From contig DATLGL010000065.1 in assembly GCA_035540495.1 (NCBI GenBank), positions 1 through 28,853 on the forward strand: 28,853 nt of DNA. Direction: 5' to 3'. The first letter of the stretch is position 1, and each line of letters begins with the position of its first letter. The notes under the pieces were generated by a model, which saw only the letters and a program-made list of their open reading frames with translations, was not told where the DNA came from and did no database searches. The position numbers and the translations under genes are program-made. The stretch comes from DASVEG01 sp035540495. GTDB taxonomy: Bacteria; Actinomycetota; Acidimicrobiia; Acidimicrobiales; CADCTF01. This document shows, piece after piece, positions 7,516 to 14,414 of this stretch.

Positions 7516-8063
7516 TAGGCGAGGAGCGAATCGGGGTCGGCGATGCCGGACTTGTAGCGGCGCACGATCTCGCCCTGGAAGATGTCGATGCGCTCGAACA
7601 CCTGCCGGCGGCGCTGGGAGAGACTGCGTTCGACCTCACCCAGCGACTCGGCGAGTGACTGGACCGCCGCATCGTCGAGGCCGCTCACGTTCGCCAGCAC
7701 GTCGGCACCGGCCACGGCGTCTGCCTCGGCGAGGTACTCGTCGCTGTCGTCGCCGGGTCCCATCGTCGTGGGCAGCCGGCCGAACCCCGCAGGACGGGCC
7801 TGGTCGCCCAGCATCTCGCCCTTCTCGAGACGGTCGACGAGCTCGCTGTTGCTGCTCGGGCCGCTGCCGCTGGATCGCCGCTGGGCCTCGGCGTGGATGA
7901 TGTCGAGACGCCCCTGGACGATCCGCCTCGCGTACGAGAGCCCGACCTCGATCTCCTGGCACTCGGCGCGACGGGCACGGACCTCGTCGATCGAGAGGTC
8001 TTCGACGCCGGCGACGTAGTCGTCGGCCAGAACCCGGTCGAGGCGATCCGACATGTCCGACAT
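7515..8063 (-). CDS. RsiG-like anti-sigma factor / c-di-GMP-binding protein (AmfC family)
   Basis: This 182-aa protein resembles RsiG (formerly AmfC, aerial mycelium formation), which in Streptomyces sequesters sigma WhiG when loaded with c-di-GMP. The family's ligand motif is E(X)3S(X)2R(X)3Q(X)3D. The first copy is exact: EVGLSYARRIVQGRLD with E39, S43, R46, Q50, D54. The second copy lies in ERSLSQRRRQVFERID with E145, S149, R152 and D160, but F156 replaces Gln. The two helical segments are joined by a flexible Ser/Gly/Asp-rich linker. I chose ATG 8063 (MSDMSD) because GGCGGGG precedes it; ATG 8093 would overlap the divergent HAD gene. It heads the operon with the XRE regulator, mshA and ybjN-like genes. 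No WhiG-type sigma gene is in view. Confidence 0.85.
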   Translation of the reverse strand: MSDMSDRLDRVLADDYVAGVEDLSIDEVRARRAECQEIEVGLSYARRIVQGRLDIIHAEAQRRSSGSGPSSNSELVDRLEKGEMLGDQARPAGFGRLPTTMGPGDDSDEYLAEADAVAGADVLANVSGLDDAAVQSLAESLGEVERSLSQRRRQVFERIDIFQGEIVRRYKSGIADPDSLLA

Positions 8064-8065
8064 GG

Positions 8066-8071
8066 TAGGAC
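8066..8071 (+). promoter_or_regulatory. -10-like element TAGGAC before the HAD gene
   Basis: TAGGAC sits 6 nt before ATG 8078. It differs from TANNNT at the last base. It overlaps the 14-bp gap between two divergent start codons. Confidence 0.3.
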
Positions 8072-8077
8072 CCCGCC

Positions 8078-8788
8078 ATGGAAGACCTTGCACCCGACCG
8101 CGACGACGACCCGCGGATCGACGCGATCGTCTTCGACTTCGACGGCCTGGTGCTCGAGACCGAGGAGGCGATCTACATCGCCCTGAAGGAGCTCTGGGAC
8201 GAACACGGCCACGAGCTGACGGTGGAGATGTGGGCGCAGTCGATCGGTACGAACAGCGCCGACGTGTTCGACGCAGTGGCCGAGCTCAACCGGCTGGCCG
8301 GCACCGACTACACCGAGGAGAGCCTGATCCCGCGGCTACGCCCTCGCATCCGGGGCCTCATCGAGGCCGGCGACCTGCTGCCGGGCGTCGCCGAATGGCT
8401 GGACGACGCCGAGGCCCGTGGTCTCGGCATCGGCATCGCGTCGAGCTCCGACCGCGAGTGGGTCCTCGGCCATCTCGACCGGCTCGGTCACACCCCGAGG
8501 TTCCCCGTCGTGTGCTGCTTCGACGACGTGCAGGCCCACAAGCCCCGACCCGACTCGTACCTGGAGGCGTGCCGTCGACTCGGCGTGGAACCTTCGTTCG
8601 CGCTCGCGCTCGAAGACTCCGTCAACGGTGTGCGCGCGGCGAAGGCCGCGGGCATGTGGTGCGTCGCCGTGCCGACGTCGATGACCCGCCACCTCGACTT
8701 CGAAGCTGCAGGCGCCGACCTGGTCGTCGCCTCGCTCGCCGACGTGAGCTTCAGTGACGTGGTGGAGCGCCTCCGCCCCCGCGGCTGA
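8078..8788 (+). CDS. HAD-superfamily hydrolase (beta-phosphoglucomutase / phosphatase type)
   Basis: This 236-aa HAD-IA protein has all four catalytic motifs: I, D20-F-D22 (VFDFDGLVLET); II, S122/S123 in IASSSDREW; III, K155 in HKPRPDS; and IV, E179-D180 in ALEDSVNGV. An alpha-helical cap lies at about 32-100. The DGLVLET variant resembles sugar-phosphate phosphatases and beta-phosphoglucomutases; the substrate is unknown. It starts 14 bp from the divergent RsiG-like gene, and its last 38 bp overlap the end of the converging sodX gene. Confidence 0.92.
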   Translation: MEDLAPDRDDDPRIDAIVFDFDGLVLETEEAIYIALKELWDEHGHELTVEMWAQSIGTNSADVFDAVAELNRLAGTDYTEESLIPRLRPRIRGLIEAGDLLPGVAEWLDDAEARGLGIGIASSSDREWVLGHLDRLGHTPRFPVVCCFDDVQAHKPRPDSYLEACRRLGVEPSFALALEDSVNGVRAAKAAGMWCVAVPTSMTRHLDFEAAGADLVVASLADVSFSDVVERLRPRG

Positions 8789-9116
8789 TCCGTCCCACAC
8801 GGTCGGCCGGCGCGTACCGGTACACGACGCGGCCGAGGACCAGCGACGGGTCGACCGGTCCGAAGTGCCGGCTGTCGGTGCTGGCGTCGGCGTTGTCGCC
8901 GGCGACCTCGGCTCGACCATCAGCGGTCAGACACGTGATCCGCTTCACCATGACCCGGCGCTGATCGCGCGGGTCCCGAAGCGCGACGACATCGCCGACC
9001 CGGACGCGTGAACGGACCGCTACGACGCGATCGCCGGGAAGCAGCGTCGGCACCATCGAGGCGCCCTCGATCCGGAGACGACGTAGCCACCGACGCTTGT
9101 TAGGGTTCGCCGACAT
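8751..9116 (-). CDS. sodX: Nickel-type superoxide dismutase maturation protease (S26 family)
   Basis: This 121-aa S26-type signal peptidase has S20 in EGASMVPTL and K58 in VMVKRI as the expected Ser-Lys dyad, plus the GDNADASTDSR box. It is short and has no TM helix, so it is probably cytosolic. This class trims the leader of SodN so that the N-terminal His can bind nickel; adjacency to sodN supports the call. The ATG is the complement of 9114-9116 and shares two bases with the divergent sodN ATG (9115-9117). No ATG, GTG or TTG lies between this codon and S20 in a position that would keep the conserved start. The last 38 bp overlap the HAD gene. Confidence 0.93.
   Translation of the reverse strand: MSANPNKRRWLRRLRIEGASMVPTLLPGDRVVAVRSRVRVGDVVALRDPRDQRRVMVKRITCLTADGRAEVAGDNADASTDSRHFGPVDPSLVLGRVVYRYAPADRVGRISRGGGGAPPRH
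9101..9106 (+). promoter_or_regulatory. -10 element TAGGGT before sodN
   Basis: TAGGGT is 8 nt before ATG 9115 and lies inside the sodX coding sequence on the other strand. No Shine-Dalgarno sequence of normal strength is seen, except possibly AGGG within the same hexamer. Confidence 0.45.
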
Positions 9117-9534
9117 GCGCCTGCTACCTCGACTCCTCAACGCCGCCGACCGGCTGCGTGCCCCCCAGACCGCGTCCGCGCACTGCGACCTTCCCTGCGG
9201 CGTGTACGACCCCGCGCAGGCCCGCATCGAGGCCGACTCGGTGAAGGCGTGCATGGAGAAGTTCAACGCTTCCGACGACCCGGTCTTCAAGGAGCGTGCG
9301 ACCTTCATCAAGGAGGAGCGCGCCGACCTCGTCAAGCACCACCTGTGGGTGCTGTGGACCGACTACTTCAAGCCGCCGCACCTCGAGCAGTACCCCGAGC
9401 TGCACACGCTCTTCTGGAACGCGACGAAGGCGGCCGGCGAGGCCAAGAAGACCAACGACGTCGCGGTCGCCGACAGCCTCCTCTCGCAGATCAGCGAGAT
9501 CGACCGGATCTTCTGGGAGACGAAGAAGGCCTGA
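9115..9534 (+). CDS. sodN: Nickel-containing superoxide dismutase
   Basis: This 139-aa precursor carries a 22-residue leader ending TASA, then the nickel hook HCDLPCGVYDP (H23, C24, C28), which becomes His1, Cys2 and Cys6 after cleavage. The mature part of about 117 aa is helical, with VKACMEKF and KEERADLVKHHLWVLWTDYF typical of the four-helix NiSOD fold. It converts superoxide to oxygen and peroxide in the cytosol. The maturation protease sodX is divergent and shares the CATG start. In Streptomyces sodN is nickel-induced through Nur; no Nur site is recognised here. Confidence 0.97.
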   Translation: MRLLPRLLNAADRLRAPQTASAHCDLPCGVYDPAQARIEADSVKACMEKFNASDDPVFKERATFIKEERADLVKHHLWVLWTDYFKPPHLEQYPELHTLFWNATKAAGEAKKTNDVAVADSLLSQISEIDRIFWETKKA

Positions 9535-9558
9535 GCATCCGACGGCCACAGGTCGTCG

Positions 9559-10440
9559 TCAATCGCCCCACGGGCGAGCCAGCTTCTCGAGAACCGCGTC
9601 GAGCTCCGGCTCGACGCGGTCTCGCGAGCGGGCTACGAGGGTCCAGGCCCAGGTGAGCCACGACGCCCGCCAGAGCAAGGGAAGCGCCGCTTCCTCCTCC
9701 TCGCTCAGTGGCGCGATCGCGCCGTAGCCCTCGCATGCGTCGGGGTACCGCCCACCCCACGTCGCCCACGCGACGTCACTGGCGCGGGTGTCGTGACGGG
9801 ACGCCTCGAAGTCGAAGATCCCGAGGATCGTCGAGCCGCGGGCGTGGAGGTTCCACGGCAGGAAGTCGCCGTGGACGATCGTCATCGGGAACCGGTGCGC
9901 GTGGAGGAACGAGACGCCCTCGGCGATCTGGCGGGCGTGGCGCTCCATGGCGACGGCGCGCGGACGGTCGAGACGGCGAAGGCGAGCCAGCAGGGCGACG
10001 TGCTCCGGTGTGATCTCCGCCGCCTCGTCCGCTCGGTGGTGGCCGTCGCGCTGACCGATCCCCGACGCGATGTCGGCGAGATCGCGGTGGAGCCTGGCGA
10101 GGAGCTCGCCGCGCCAACGGTGGCGCGGGTCGTTGCGATCCCACTCCTGGCGGCGACCGGGGAGGCGCCGGAAGGCGGCCCACCAGCGCCCGCCGACCTC
10201 GATCGGGCCGGTGAGCGGCGTCGCCACCGGCCACCCTCGGTCTTCGAGGTGGCGGAGGACCGTCGTCTCCCACTCCACGCTCGCGGCCGTCTCGCCGTCG
10301 CGGTACCGGCGGAGGATCGTGTACGCGCCGTCTCCTTCGCGCACGACCCAATGGGCACTGCCCTTGTCCTGCACGAGACGGATCGCCACCGGATGCCGTC
10401 CGAGCATCCGCGCCACCTCAGACGGCCGGGCCGGGCTCAT
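9559..10440 (-). CDS. Aminoglycoside-phosphotransferase (APH)-fold kinase, substrate unknown
   Basis: This 293-aa APH/choline-kinase-fold protein has the catalytic loop HGDFLPWN (H190-N197) and the metal-binding DFE-type motif D210-F-E212 (GIFDFEAS). The glycine-rich N-lobe (TILRRYRDGE) is short. The family includes antibiotic and small-molecule kinases; a resistance role is not supported by context. ATG 10440 overlaps the TGA of the upstream membrane-protein gene by four bases (ATGA), which fixes the start. It is the last gene of the operon with MaoC, MoaD-like and membrane-protein genes. Confidence 0.88.
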   Translation of the reverse strand: MSPARPSEVARMLGRHPVAIRLVQDKGSAHWVVREGDGAYTILRRYRDGETAASVEWETTVLRHLEDRGWPVATPLTGPIEVGGRWWAAFRRLPGRRQEWDRNDPRHRWRGELLARLHRDLADIASGIGQRDGHHRADEAAEITPEHVALLARLRRLDRPRAVAMERHARQIAEGVSFLHAHRFPMTIVHGDFLPWNLHARGSTILGIFDFEASRHDTRASDVAWATWGGRYPDACEGYGAIAPLSEEEEAALPLLWRASWLTWAWTLVARSRDRVEPELDAVLEKLARPWGD

Positions 10441-11210
10441 CGGAGATCGAGCACCGCTGACGCGACGAGCACCCACATCGGGCCGACGAGAGCGAACCCG
10501 TCGATGCGCCGCAGGGCGGGAGCGAACGCGTCGGGACGGGGCAGGACGGCTGAAGCGAGGAACGGGCCGAGCGGCGCCAGCAGCGCGGCGATCGCCCCGA
10601 GCAGCCAGGGGCTCGCTCCGCGAAACGGCGGCACCAGCACCGCGGCGACCAGGATCGAGACGACGAGCACGGCCGCACTCGATGCGATGGGCGCATCGAT
10701 CGAGCGCCGCGCGCCGGCGCCGATCAGGAACCACGACGCCTCCGCCGCGAAGACCGTGAGGAGGAGCACGAGCGCAGCCGCGGCTCCGACCTCACCTCGA
10801 GCGAGCGGCACCACGGCAGCCGCTATCCCCGCCACGAGCGCGATGCCTATCGTCAGCGGGGCGTCCCACGCGCGCTGCCCGAACTGCAGCTGCGCGGCGG
10901 TGACCGCAGCGATTGCGGTGACCACCGCGGCAGCGGTGACCGCGATGGGACCCGCGACCGACGAGAGCGCGATGACCACGGCGCCCACGATCGCCACCGG
11001 CCGGTACGGGCGTCGCGCCTGGCGCCGCCAGGCTCGGCACGCCTGACCCGCAGCACCGAGGGCGACGGCAGCGAACACGAGCGCGGCGGGAGTCGGGCCG
11101 AGCGCAGTGGCGGAGAACGCGATCGCGGCCCAGATCACTCCGAGGCGGACCCGAGGCCCGTCGATGTCGACCGTCGGCCGGAGATGGCGTACGGCCTTGA
11201 GGGTGATCAT
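10437..11210 (-). CDS. Polytopic membrane protein of unknown function
   Basis: This 257-aa protein has about eight hydrophobic segments (near 22-38, 41-56, 72-88, 90-104, 118-136, 142-164, 176-196 and 204-222) and another near 240-255. A cytoplasmic Arg-rich loop (RAWRRQARRPYR) lies at about 59-70. The C-terminal ALRRIDGFALVGPMWVLVAS faintly recalls the DRIDSL end of CDP-diacylglycerol synthases, but their PGHGG and KD residues are missing, so I do not assign that function. The ATG overlaps the stop of the MoaD-like gene (ATGA), and its own stop overlaps the kinase start, so all are translationally coupled. Confidence 0.8.
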   Translation of the reverse strand: MITLKAVRHLRPTVDIDGPRVRLGVIWAAIAFSATALGPTPAALVFAAVALGAAGQACRAWRRQARRPYRPVAIVGAVVIALSSVAGPIAVTAAAVVTAIAAVTAAQLQFGQRAWDAPLTIGIALVAGIAAAVVPLARGEVGAAAALVLLLTVFAAEASWFLIGAGARRSIDAPIASSAAVLVVSILVAAVLVPPFRGASPWLLGAIAALLAPLGPFLASAVLPRPDAFAPALRRIDGFALVGPMWVLVASAVLDLR

Positions 11211-11443
11211 CCTCCGGACACCGGAGGAAGCACCGCCACCTCGTCGGACTCGGCGACCGCATCGTCGTCGGTCGCCGGTTCGCCGTTCACCCAGATCCGG
11301 CTCGTGCGGAGCACGGCCACGAACGCGTCGCCGTAGCGCGCCCGCGCCTCGGCGAGCACGTCGCCCACGGTGGCCCCGTCGATCGTGTCGCGATCGGTGC
11401 CTGCTGCCTCGCGGGCGGCAGCGAAGAGGCGCAGGACGGCTAC
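11207..11443 (-). CDS. MoaD/ThiS-like ubiquitin-fold sulfur carrier with no standard start codon
   Basis: The frame reads (V)AVLRLFAAAREAAG, then TDRDTIDGATVGDVL, with IWVNGEP in the middle and ends DEVAVLPPVSGG and stop. That is a complete 78-aa MoaD/ThiS protein with the C-terminal Gly-Gly that is adenylated and thiocarboxylated. The stop overlaps the next ATG by four bases. Where the family's initiator Met should be, the sequence has GTA, which overlaps the MaoC TAG stop as GTAG. A strong GGAGG sits 7 nt before it. No ATG, GTG or TTG is in frame nearby; a CTG lies 3 codons on. It may use GTA or CTG, or carry a base error (GTGA would give both a start and a stop). The target enzyme or pathway is unknown. 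Confidence 0.85.
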   Translation of the reverse strand, partial: VAVLRLFAAAREAAGTDRDTIDGATVGDVLAEARARYGDAFVAVLRTSRIWVNGEPATDDDAVAESDEVAVLPPVSGG

Positions 11444-12279
11444 GCCTCCACCTCCGCCCGTCCGTTGGTGATGACGATGTCCCCCCGGCTCGACACCGCG
11501 TCGAACGCGTAGACGCCGTCGCTCACCCGGTAGATGCGCGTCGTCACGTCGTCACCAGGGAACACGTTCTTCGCGAAGCGCACAGCGAGCCGCTTGACCC
11601 GTGTCGGGTCGCCGCCGGCCACCGTCTTCACCACCGCCTGGCTCGTCATCGCCATCGTGCAGAGGCCGTGGGCGATGATGCCGGGCAGCCCGACCGACTT
11701 CGCGAAACCGTCGTCGACGTGGATCGGCATCATGTCGCCCGAGGCGTCGCGATAGCGGAACGTCTGGTCGTCGTCGACGTGCACCGTGAGCTCACCCGCT
11801 TCGTTCGCTCTCGCTTCGTCCGGAAACGTGTGGTCGGGCTTGTCGGGACCCGCGCTCTCGCCGTCGGCCATGCCGCGGATGAACATGGTGATGAACTGCT
11901 CGAGAACCGGCTCGCGCGTCTCGCTGTCGTCGCTCGTGACCCGGATCGTGAAGCGTGTGCCGGAGCCCCCGACGCGGATGCTGTGGGCCTCGGCTCGCGT
12001 GGTGATCGACCGGCCCGGCACCAGCGGTTGGTGGAAGTGCATGTCCTGCTCGCCGTGGACGATCATCATCATCGCCTCGGGTGGAACGATGTCGGCGACG
12101 GCGAGCCCCATCGCTTCCCACGTCGGCACCACACCGAAGACGGGCGGTGCGACCTTGCCCGACGTGTACGCCTCGTTGTCGTCGTTCGTCGCTGCGGCGT
12201 ACTGCTTCGCCCGCTCCGGATCGATGACGCTCGTGCGTTCGTCGTAGGTCGTGCCCAGCTTCTCGACGGGGAGGGCCAT
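11440..12279 (-). CDS. MaoC-family dehydratase, double hot-dog type
   Basis: This 279-aa protein has an N-terminal FAS1-like hot-dog (about 6-145) and a C-terminal MaoC domain (about 160-279). The active-site pattern is GDMMPIHVDDGFAKSVGLPG with D182 and H187, followed by IIAHG. The usual Asn of GDxNPxH is Met here (M184). The family hydrates or dehydrates beta-hydroxyacyl thioesters, for example in fatty acid breakdown or synthesis; the chain length is unknown. TAGCGT lies 6 nt before the ATG with no Shine-Dalgarno sequence. It heads a four-gene operon and overlaps the MoaD-like start. Confidence 0.9.
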   Translation of the reverse strand: MALPVEKLGTTYDERTSVIDPERAKQYAAATNDDNEAYTSGKVAPPVFGVVPTWEAMGLAVADIVPPEAMMMIVHGEQDMHFHQPLVPGRSITTRAEAHSIRVGGSGTRFTIRVTSDDSETREPVLEQFITMFIRGMADGESAGPDKPDHTFPDEARANEAGELTVHVDDDQTFRYRDASGDMMPIHVDDGFAKSVGLPGIIAHGLCTMAMTSQAVVKTVAGGDPTRVKRLAVRFAKNVFPGDDVTTRIYRVSDGVYAFDAVSSRGDIVITNGRAEVEA

Positions 12280-12285
12280 GCAGCG

Positions 12286-12291
12286 ACGCTA
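12286..12291 (-). promoter_or_regulatory. -10 element TAGCGT, leaderless type, for the MaoC operon
   Basis: The minus-strand hexamer is followed by 6 nt and the ATG at 12279. It lies in the 29-bp divergent gap next to the histidine phosphatase gene. Confidence 0.5.
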
Positions 12292-12308
12292 TGCGAGGAT
12301 GAGGAGCC

Positions 12309-12932
12309 GTGACCACCAGCGCCCGCGTGCTCCTCGTCCGCCACGGGCAGTCGACGTGGAACGCCGAGGGACGGTGGCAAGGATGGGCCGATCCGCCGTT
12401 GACGGAGCTGGGTGAGCAGCAGGCGCGGGATGCCGTCGAGCACCTTCGCGACGCAGGCATCACGCACGTCGTGGCGTCCGATCTGCAGCGCGCTCGCCGC
12501 ACGGGCGAACTGATCGCGGAAGGGCTCGGAATCGGCGCGTCGTCGGTCGAGGTAGATCCCGATCTTCGCGAGCGCGACGTCGGAGCGTTCTCCGGTCGAA
12601 CGACGGAGGAGAACCACGCGGCCCATCCGGAGGCGTTCGATGGCACCCGGATCCTGTATGCGCCGGGCGGCGAGACTGCAGAGCAGGTGCTGGCGCGGGT
12701 CATCCCTGCGCTGCTGCGGATCGCGCATCGACATCCGGGCGACACGGTGCTCGTCGCGACGCACAGCGGCGTCATCCGGAACCTCGAGCGGCATCTGGGG
12801 TCACCGCCGGTGGGCAACATGCCGAACCTTGGCGGCCGGTGGCTCGACGTCTGCGAAGGCGGACGGATGGACCTCGGCGATCCGCTGCTGCCGATCGAGC
12901 CGGAGCTCACCACTCGCCCCGACGCCGAGTGA
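12309..12932 (+). CDS. Histidine phosphatase family protein (phosphoglycerate mutase-like)
   Basis: This 207-aa branch-1 histidine phosphatase has R11-H12-G13 (LLVRHGQSTWN), the conserved arginine segment SDLQRARRTGE at 58-67, the acid residue region DLRERDVGAFSG at 85-96, and the second catalytic His H152 in VATHSG. It is smaller than cofactor-dependent glycolytic mutases and more like broad-specificity phosphatases or alpha-ribazole phosphatase. The start GTG has AGGAG close upstream. It is followed by a second APH-fold kinase gene after 12 nt, a likely operon. The substrate cannot be read from the sequence. Confidence 0.92.
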   Translation: MTTSARVLLVRHGQSTWNAEGRWQGWADPPLTELGEQQARDAVEHLRDAGITHVVASDLQRARRTGELIAEGLGIGASSVEVDPDLRERDVGAFSGRTTEENHAAHPEAFDGTRILYAPGGETAEQVLARVIPALLRIAHRHPGDTVLVATHSGVIRNLERHLGSPPVGNMPNLGGRWLDVCEGGRMDLGDPLLPIEPELTTRPDAE

Positions 12933-12944
12933 TCCGATGACGCC

Positions 12945-13895
12945 GTGACCGAACGGCGGGAGGATCAGCACCAGCGGTTCCTCGAGACGCCACCGTCAGC
13001 GACCGAACTGGCAGCCGTCGTCTCCGCGATCGCGCCGGGTGCACGCGTACGTTCGGTGACGCGGCTGCCGGGCGGCATCGCCTCGGCAGTGCATCGCGTC
13101 GATCTCGAGCGGCCCGACTCGTCGGTCGTCGTGCGACGGTTCAACGACGCGCTGCCGTGGCATCGAGCGGAGCGGGTGAAGCGCGAGGCGACGCTGCTGG
13201 GTGCTCTCGAAGCGACGCCCGTTCCCGCTCCGTCGGTGCTGCTCGCCGACGCCGACGGATCGGCCACCGGGTGCCCGATGCTGGTGCTGTCGCTGCTGCC
13301 GGGCCGGAGCATCGACCCGCCGGGCGACGACGCATGGGCGGAGGAGCTGGCGACGACGCTCGCGACGATCCACGACCAGAGCCCCCCGTTCGACGCGGAG
13401 GACTGGATCACGTTCTGGCGGTCGGCCGATGCGCTGCCCGACGAGCTCGGCGCCCATCCACGGGCGCAACAGGTGTGGTCGGCGCTCGTGCATGTGCGAG
13501 ACGAGTTGATCGACGAGCGGTGGACGCTCGCGCACCACGACTTCCATCCCGGCAACACGTTGTGGTCAGACGGGCACGGCCGTCCGACGGTCAGCGGTGT
13601 CGTCGACTGGCCGCTCGCCGGCGGTGGCTACGCCGCCTACGACGCGGTGTACTGCGCGTTCGACACGTCGCTGTCGAAGGGGCCGGCCGCCGGCGAGCGC
13701 TTCTTGCGCGCGTACGAGTCGATCGTCGGGCGGACGCTGCATCCCGGGTGGCGCCTCGTCGTCGCGACGCGGGCGCTCGACGAGCTCGACGACTGGCTCG
13801 ACGCGTACCTCGGTGTCGGCACCGCGCTCAGCCTCGGCGAGCTGCACGCGAACTTCGATGCGTGGCTCGATGCAGCGTTGCAGCTCACGACGTAG
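12945..13895 (+). CDS. APH/choline-kinase-fold phosphotransferase, substrate unknown
   Basis: This 316-aa protein has the kinase-like catalytic loop HHDFHPGN (H197-N204) and the metal-binding D221-W motif (GVVDWPLAGGG). The N-lobe contains LPGGIASAVHRVDL with the VVVRRFN strand. It is distinct from the first APH gene (different loops, HHDFHPGN against HGDFLPWN). It starts at GTG 12945, 12 nt after the histidine phosphatase, with no own Shine-Dalgarno sequence, so it is probably coupled. Macrolide, homoserine or sugar kinase activity are all possible. Confidence 0.88.
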   Translation: MTERREDQHQRFLETPPSATELAAVVSAIAPGARVRSVTRLPGGIASAVHRVDLERPDSSVVVRRFNDALPWHRAERVKREATLLGALEATPVPAPSVLLADADGSATGCPMLVLSLLPGRSIDPPGDDAWAEELATTLATIHDQSPPFDAEDWITFWRSADALPDELGAHPRAQQVWSALVHVRDELIDERWTLAHHDFHPGNTLWSDGHGRPTVSGVVDWPLAGGGYAAYDAVYCAFDTSLSKGPAAGERFLRAYESIVGRTLHPGWRLVVATRALDELDDWLDAYLGVGTALSLGELHANFDAWLDAALQLTT

Positions 13896-13927
13896 CGACG
13901 TTCCGCGTTCTTGTCCGACCCTGTCGA

Positions 13928-13933
13928 TACCTT
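13928..13933 (+). promoter_or_regulatory. -10 element TACCTT, leaderless type, for the YgjP-like gene
   Basis: It is 7 nt before ATG 13941 with no ribosome binding site. This favours 13941 over TTG 13911. Confidence 0.45.
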
Positions 13934-13940
13934 CGCAGCC

Positions 13941-14414
13941 ATGGACGTCGAGATCATCCGCAGCACCCGCCGCCGGCGAACGGGCGCCGCGCGGGTGGTC
14001 GGCGACGTGATCCGGGTGTCGGTGCCTGCCGGGCTGCCGGCAGCCGAGGAGCAGCGGCTCGTGTCGTCGTTGGTGTCGAAGATCGAGCGGAAGCGCGCCG
14101 CCGAGCCGATCGACCTCTTCGAGCGTTGCGTCGAGCTGGCGAGGCGCTACGACCTGCCGGAGCCGGCGTCGGTGCGGTGGGTCGACAACCAGGTCTACCG
14201 GTGGGGCAGCTGCACACCGGCCGACGGTTCGATCCGCATCTCGACCCGTCTCGCGTCGTTCCCGTCGTGGGTGCTCGACGGGGTGCTCGTGCACGAGCTC
14301 GCGCACCTCGTCGTCCCTCGCCACGGCCCGGACTTCTGGGCCGTCGCGAACCGGTACCCGAGGATGGAGCGCGCCCGCGGGTTCCTCATCGCGAAGGGCA
14401 TCGACGAGGGCTGA
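13941..14414 (+). CDS. YgjP-like (SprT/M48-related) zinc metallopeptidase
   Basis: This 157-aa protein has the HELAH zinc motif (H118, E119, H122) and a third histidine H128 in VPRHGPDFW, the layout of the YgjP/DUF45 family. Preceding it are RWGSCTPADGSIRIS, the family's strand block. The start at 13941 is supported by the TACCTT element; the alternative TTG 13911 adds ten residues without family-like sequence. It is cytosolic by lack of signal. The substrate is unknown. The last 29 bp overlap the converging alpha/beta-hydrolase gene. Confidence 0.88.
   Translation: MDVEIIRSTRRRRTGAARVVGDVIRVSVPAGLPAAEEQRLVSSLVSKIERKRAAEPIDLFERCVELARRYDLPEPASVRWVDNQVYRWGSCTPADGSIRISTRLASFPSWVLDGVLVHELAHLVVPRHGPDFWAVANRYPRMERARGFLIAKGIDEG

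Noticed and set aside
9559..10440. Antibiotic-resistance kinase
   Set aside because: The fold alone does not show the substrate, and the operon context is metabolic.
10441..10734. A longer N-terminus for the first APH-fold kinase
   Set aside because: The 98 extra residues are out-of-frame sequence of the membrane-protein gene; the ATGA overlap fixes the start at 10440.
10437..11210. CDP-diacylglycerol synthase assignment for the membrane protein
   Set aside because: Only a faint C-terminal RRID similarity; the diagnostic PGHGG and KD residues are missing.
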